Of a stretch of DNA of 64,000 nucleotides, positions 60,301-64,000 are shown one piece after another. Origin of the DNA: Liolophura sinensis (Eukaryota > Mollusca > Polyplacophora > Chitonida > Chitonidae); contig NC_088304.1 in assembly GCF_032854445.1 (NCBI RefSeq), positions 7,325,704-7,389,703 on the forward strand, given 5' to 3'. A program made the translations under genes and the position numbers. The notes beneath the pieces are model-generated. The model saw only the letters and a program-made list of their open reading frames with translations, searched no databases and was not told where the DNA came from. Each line of letters opens with the position of its first letter. Positions within the stretch are counted from its first letter, which is position 1.

Positions 60301-63300
60301 TGAGTTATTTTACGAAAGGAATGGAGCTGTCAAAATTATTTATTACTTAGTTGCGTGAGTGGGATTACTGTATGTGCTCCAACTGACTGGCCATGTTTCT
60401 TAATCTTAATGTGAAAATCTAAAGTAACGGAACTGCTAGCGGTTAATGATCGAATACGTGTTACATATACTGATGTTGATGAGAGAATAGCTTACTTTAA
60501 AAGGCCATCACCACAACATTGTCTTCTATACTGACAAAGTTACACAGAAATAGATAATAAAACCATACACTGACATTTATTAATATTTTACACAGCCCCA
60601 AAATTCTATCGTCTATAAATCTTATCGAATCACGTGATGTTTCCGATAGTAACGCAAGATAACAATCACGGGAGAGCAATTTTAGAGGAGCGTCTGGTAA
60701 ATCTCGGAACCGGGTCACTCCATTACTACCACTCTCAGATCAACCCTTTTCGACACCAATGGGGATATCGCGGTATTGGTATCCAGCAGGGCTATCAAAA
60801 TATGAACAAGCCGTTCAGATCATCATTAGGCTGGTGTCTGTAGGAGATAGTAATTACTGAGAGGCATTGACGGGTTCTAAGCCAGGGTACCTAACGTTTT
60901 TAGCCGTATAGTTATGTAGAATACAGCTGTCCTAGACATGTATATCAGACTAGCACGACATAAAGGGGAATAATTTTTAAAAAATGTACAGTTCATTTAA
61001 AAAGACGTGAAGATCTTAAGGATGTGAAATTCTCATGTGAATACTACTGCGATAAAGGCTGATTGTAGCGTTTGATCTATTAGAGAATGTGAATTATCCG
61101 TCAATGCAAGGTGTATTAATGTAGAGAAGTTGGAGAGGACTAAAAGGTGTGCTTACTTAACAATGTGATGCCTTGGATATCAAGCGATGTTGTAGTCCCT
61201 GGCTCTAAACATACAATGGTCTTGTATTTTTTCGCAGACGAACGTCATGCGGGAAATTGTAGTGTATTTGTCCTGTGCTACCTACTTTTTTAATACAACA
61301 AAATATTTTTCATCAAAATCCCACCTGTAAATGACAAAAATGGCCATGGTATCATTGGTATCATCACTGTTAGCATGCTAAAGAAACAAACACCAAAAAT
61401 CTCATTCTTTCCGCTCGGAGGTCTCTGGTTTCTAATGTTTAATCCTTGCTGCAATAGCTCCTTTTGCAAAGAATACAGTTTTTTCTTGATGATATCTCCT
61501 CACTTCACGACAAACAAAGAGATGTTAGAAGGCATATCCAGGTGATGTCAAAGTGTTGCGTTTCACAGATCTGTCTGAAGTTAGCAGACAATGCTCTCTA
61601 ATATCTACGACACAGTTACATATGGACAGCACAGCACTTCTCAAGTGTTCCTTAGAAGACAACACAGACGTATTTGTTAAGGATTGGTGTAGCGGAGATC
61701 TGCTCAGATGTAAATTGAATTTAAGGCGCCATCCACAGGTGTTAAGGAGGTAATACTGAACAGCCCGACGTGTCGATTCAACCCGCATCGCCCTGAGTCT
61801 CTGAAAGATTCAATCCACCAGGTTTTTTTTTTACAGTCCACCGATAAAGAACCTTTAGGACATTTTTTCTGTCACAGAAGTATCAGTGAACCCTGCGCGT
61901 TTAAATCGGCCACAGGAGATCGATACTATAGACGAAATCGATACGTGTGGAGCTTAAATGTATATTAGCAACTGTTTCGTTTAGCACAATTTTTATGCCA
62001 GCAGCGGAACTTTTCTTGACTTAACGGAGCTGCCCAGACACTGGAATAGAAGCGGAAATTTATCCAGATGTCTTGATTACAAAATAGAAATTGATCAACA
62101 AACTGCAAGTGAAAACAATCACTAGGCCATGCAGGGTTTAGGTGGTTGGTGGTAGCTTTTTACAGAGCAGTAAAGTGAAAGCGTAGATTTGATTTGATAC
62201 AAAATTGATATCATTAAATGATTTAGTAAAAATAGTTGTACGCATTAATTTTCTATGTACGTCATACCCGCCAGGTTATCTGTGCAAGAAAACTCCAGAC
62301 TTTCACCTTTCACTTTTTAAAACTTCTAACTTAAAACGACAACCGACGCAAGAGCTGGATTTGAGCTTGCTACCTCACTGACAAGGGTATTATCGGCTAT
62401 GGTTAGACCAGCCTTGGCTCATGCTGACACGTGTCTTTTGTACACATCTGGAAACATTTTCTAACCCAATATATGTAAAATAAAACCAACGCTTACAGCC
62501 TTCCATTTATTATGTCGTGCCAAGTCAGGTGAGAACCAAGATTGTTTTAGATACGAACCCAATTGGGCTTCAGCTTGAACCTACATTTATTTGTACTCAG
62601 AATGATTTATTGTTTATTTGCGTGAGTGGGAGTACTTTATGTGTAGTGACTGATTAATGGTGCTACGTAATGTAAATGTGTGAATCGAAACCAATAGCTC
62701 AGCTAGCGATTAATGTTTGGACATGTGTTATACAGGCAGTCATCTCTGTTAACGATAACAGACCAGTATAAATAGAAGCAGGAATTATTACAAATTAGAC
62801 GACCATTACATTGAAATTGTTTTCTAGACTGATCATATTCCACAGAAACAGGATCATAAAAGACAAACACCATTACATCAAGTGGATTTTTCTAGTAATT
62901 TACTAATATATTACACAGTCCGAAAGTCTTGTAATCATAAACCGTATAGAACCACGTGACGTTTTCCGTTAATGACGATGGCCGAAAAGCATTTTAAGAG
63001 GAGCGTCTGGTCAAATCTAGGAACCGGGTAACTCGATTAATCCCACTCTCAAATCAACCTTTTTCACCTCACTGGAGATATGGGGGAATTGGTATCCAGC
63101 AGGGCTGTCAAAATATGAACAAGCCGTGCAGATCATCATTAGGCTGATGTCTGTAGGAGATAGTGATTCCTGAAGGGCATTGATGTGTTCTGAGCCAGGT
63201 CACCGATTGTCATTAACCGTGGTCTCAGACATTTATATTAGACACTGATGGCAAAAGAAAAGGAATAGTTAATAAAAATGTACAGTTATTTTAAAACTTC

Positions 63301-64000
63301 GCAAAGATTTCAATGAAGTGAGATTCCAATTACATACTATTGAGAGAAATATTGATTGTAGCATGTGCCCTATATACCTACACGTCAATGCCATGAACAC
63401 TGAGACTTTGAAATATCGCTGAAGGGGCCAGCACGACAGGTACGAGTGTAGATAATGCTGAGAAATCGCGAATCACAGTTTCTGTTGTCGTCTGTGGCTT
63501 AAAGCTTACATGTGCATTACATAAACGCCTTTCTCATGGGTGTAGGAAGTCGGGTTCAGGGCAGTTTTCAGTATTTTCACATTTTCAGACTATTCCCAAC
63601 AATATTCTTTATTAAAGATATCTGGTACTTAAATAATGTTATAAATAGTAAAATTTAAGGCGTTCGACATTTCGAGTACAAGGTTGGACAAAAGTACGCT
63701 TTACAATTTATCACCCTCTCGTATAAATTAAAATATCTTCGGGGGGTAAAGATACGGCTTTGAAATTTCCTGAATGAAAACCAGAAAGAGTCTTGCGTCC
63801 TTAAAGCGGTAACAGATAAAATGCAGTCTACTTCATATCCGATCGCCATCCGGTAGGCATGTATGCAAACTGGGGCCGTCATATTCATTACAGTTACCAA
63901 TTACCATTGTTGATATAAATACGAATGCAAGCAAGTTGTTTTCTGACATCACTTTTTTTTATCTCCTCAATCAATCCTATCTCCTTCTAAAGTTTTCCTT
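57343..64000. repeat. HOR unit 5 (partial, truncated by window end)
   Basis: Landmarks are at 58989 (m1), 60783 (m2) and 63096 (m3); the window ends in m4. In m2, 844 bp matching unit 4 positions 47517-48360 is replaced by 362 bp of unrelated sequence (59309-59670). m3 has deletions near 61287 and of about 95 bp near 62487, and a single 151-bp segment. Confidence 0.88.
59309..59670. mobile_element. Unidentified 362-bp segment replacing part of m2 in unit 5
   Basis: The HOR sequence breaks after ACATTG (59308) and resumes at GTACTGTAAG (59671); 844 bp present in unit 4 (47517-48360) is missing. The inserted DNA has no match elsewhere in the window. It includes a (CAA)5 run and, with the shared TG at its left edge, reads TGTTACGG... 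to ...CACAACACA, loosely like a solo LTR. The flanking deletion leaves no target duplication to test this. Short open frames across it are not convincing. It could also be filler DNA from break repair. Confidence 0.5.

Larger units (their letters stand above)
1..64000. repeat. Tandem array of ~11.7-kb higher-order repeat units
   Basis: The window is one head-to-tail array. The same landmark (TTGATTGTAGCGTGTGAGC) recurs at 26, 11341, 31251, 45539 and 57343. Subtracting the LTR element and the piggyBac element with their target duplications (8262 and 2573 bp), the periods are 11315, 11648, 11715 and 11804 bp. Each unit holds the same ordered series of six diverged monomers. Corresponding monomers in different units are near-identical with scattered substitutions and indels; different monomers in one unit share only blocks. 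This is the structure of a satellite higher-order repeat, with an unusually long period. No convincing host gene lies in it; the short open frames overlap each other on both strands and follow copy-to-copy identity. Bases 1-25 are the end of a preceding unit. Function is unknown. Confidence 0.93.

Noticed and set aside
1-64000. CRISPR array, rRNA genes, functional tRNA genes, bacterial operons
   Set aside because: No short regularly spaced repeats with unique spacers, no rRNA-like sequence and no tRNA cloverleaf were seen; the tRNA-like motif lacks a clear box A.

Overview
This is eukaryotic DNA, most likely from an invertebrate animal. It holds a chromodomain-type Ty3/Gypsy retrotransposon with a third membrane-protein ORF, a piggyBac-family DNA transposon with a spliced-looking first exon, and long AT-rich non-coding repeats. 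There are no bacterial-style operons. A mollusc or similar animal would fit, but nothing here fixes the species. I recognise no host protein-coding gene, rRNA gene or functional tRNA gene.

The backbone, essentially the whole 64 kb, is a head-to-tail tandem array of a very large higher-order repeat (HOR) of about 11.2-11.8 kb once insertions are subtracted. Unit boundaries set at one shared landmark are 26, 11341, 31251, 45539 and 57343, giving four complete units and a fifth cut off by the window end. Each unit is an ordered set of six diverged monomers (m1-m6, about 1.2-2.7 kb each), recognisable by a shared block around the bases CCAGCAGGGCTATCAAAATA. Equivalent monomers in different units are near-identical, while m1-m6 within a unit are clearly diverged. 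Short open frames throughout the array look incidental.

Three foreign segments interrupt the array. (1) 17326-25583, in m3 of unit 2: an 8,258-bp Ty3/Gypsy element with two 984-bp LTRs that look identical, a 4-bp target duplication (CTAC), gag, pol (protease, RT, RNase H, integrase, chromodomain), and a third membrane-protein ORF with one in-frame stop. (2) 42845-45413, in m6 of unit 3: a 2.57-kb piggyBac-family element with 14-bp inverted termini and duplicated TTAA. Its catalytic frame is intact but its N-terminal coding region has two stops. (3) 59309-59670, in m2 of unit 5: 362 bp of unidentified sequence replacing 844 bp of monomer. Empty sites in sister units confirm the first two insertions base by base.

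Two features of the LTR element stand out. Each LTR carries a perfect 55-bp direct repeat: one copy begins about 31 bp after a TATA box and ends in CAG|GTAAGT, and the other follows an AATAAA and ends in a splice-acceptor-like tract. This suggests an intron inside the LTR that could survive retrotransposition. Gag and pol share one frame split by a single UAG, followed after 8 nt by a strong hairpin, the arrangement expected of programmed stop-codon readthrough.
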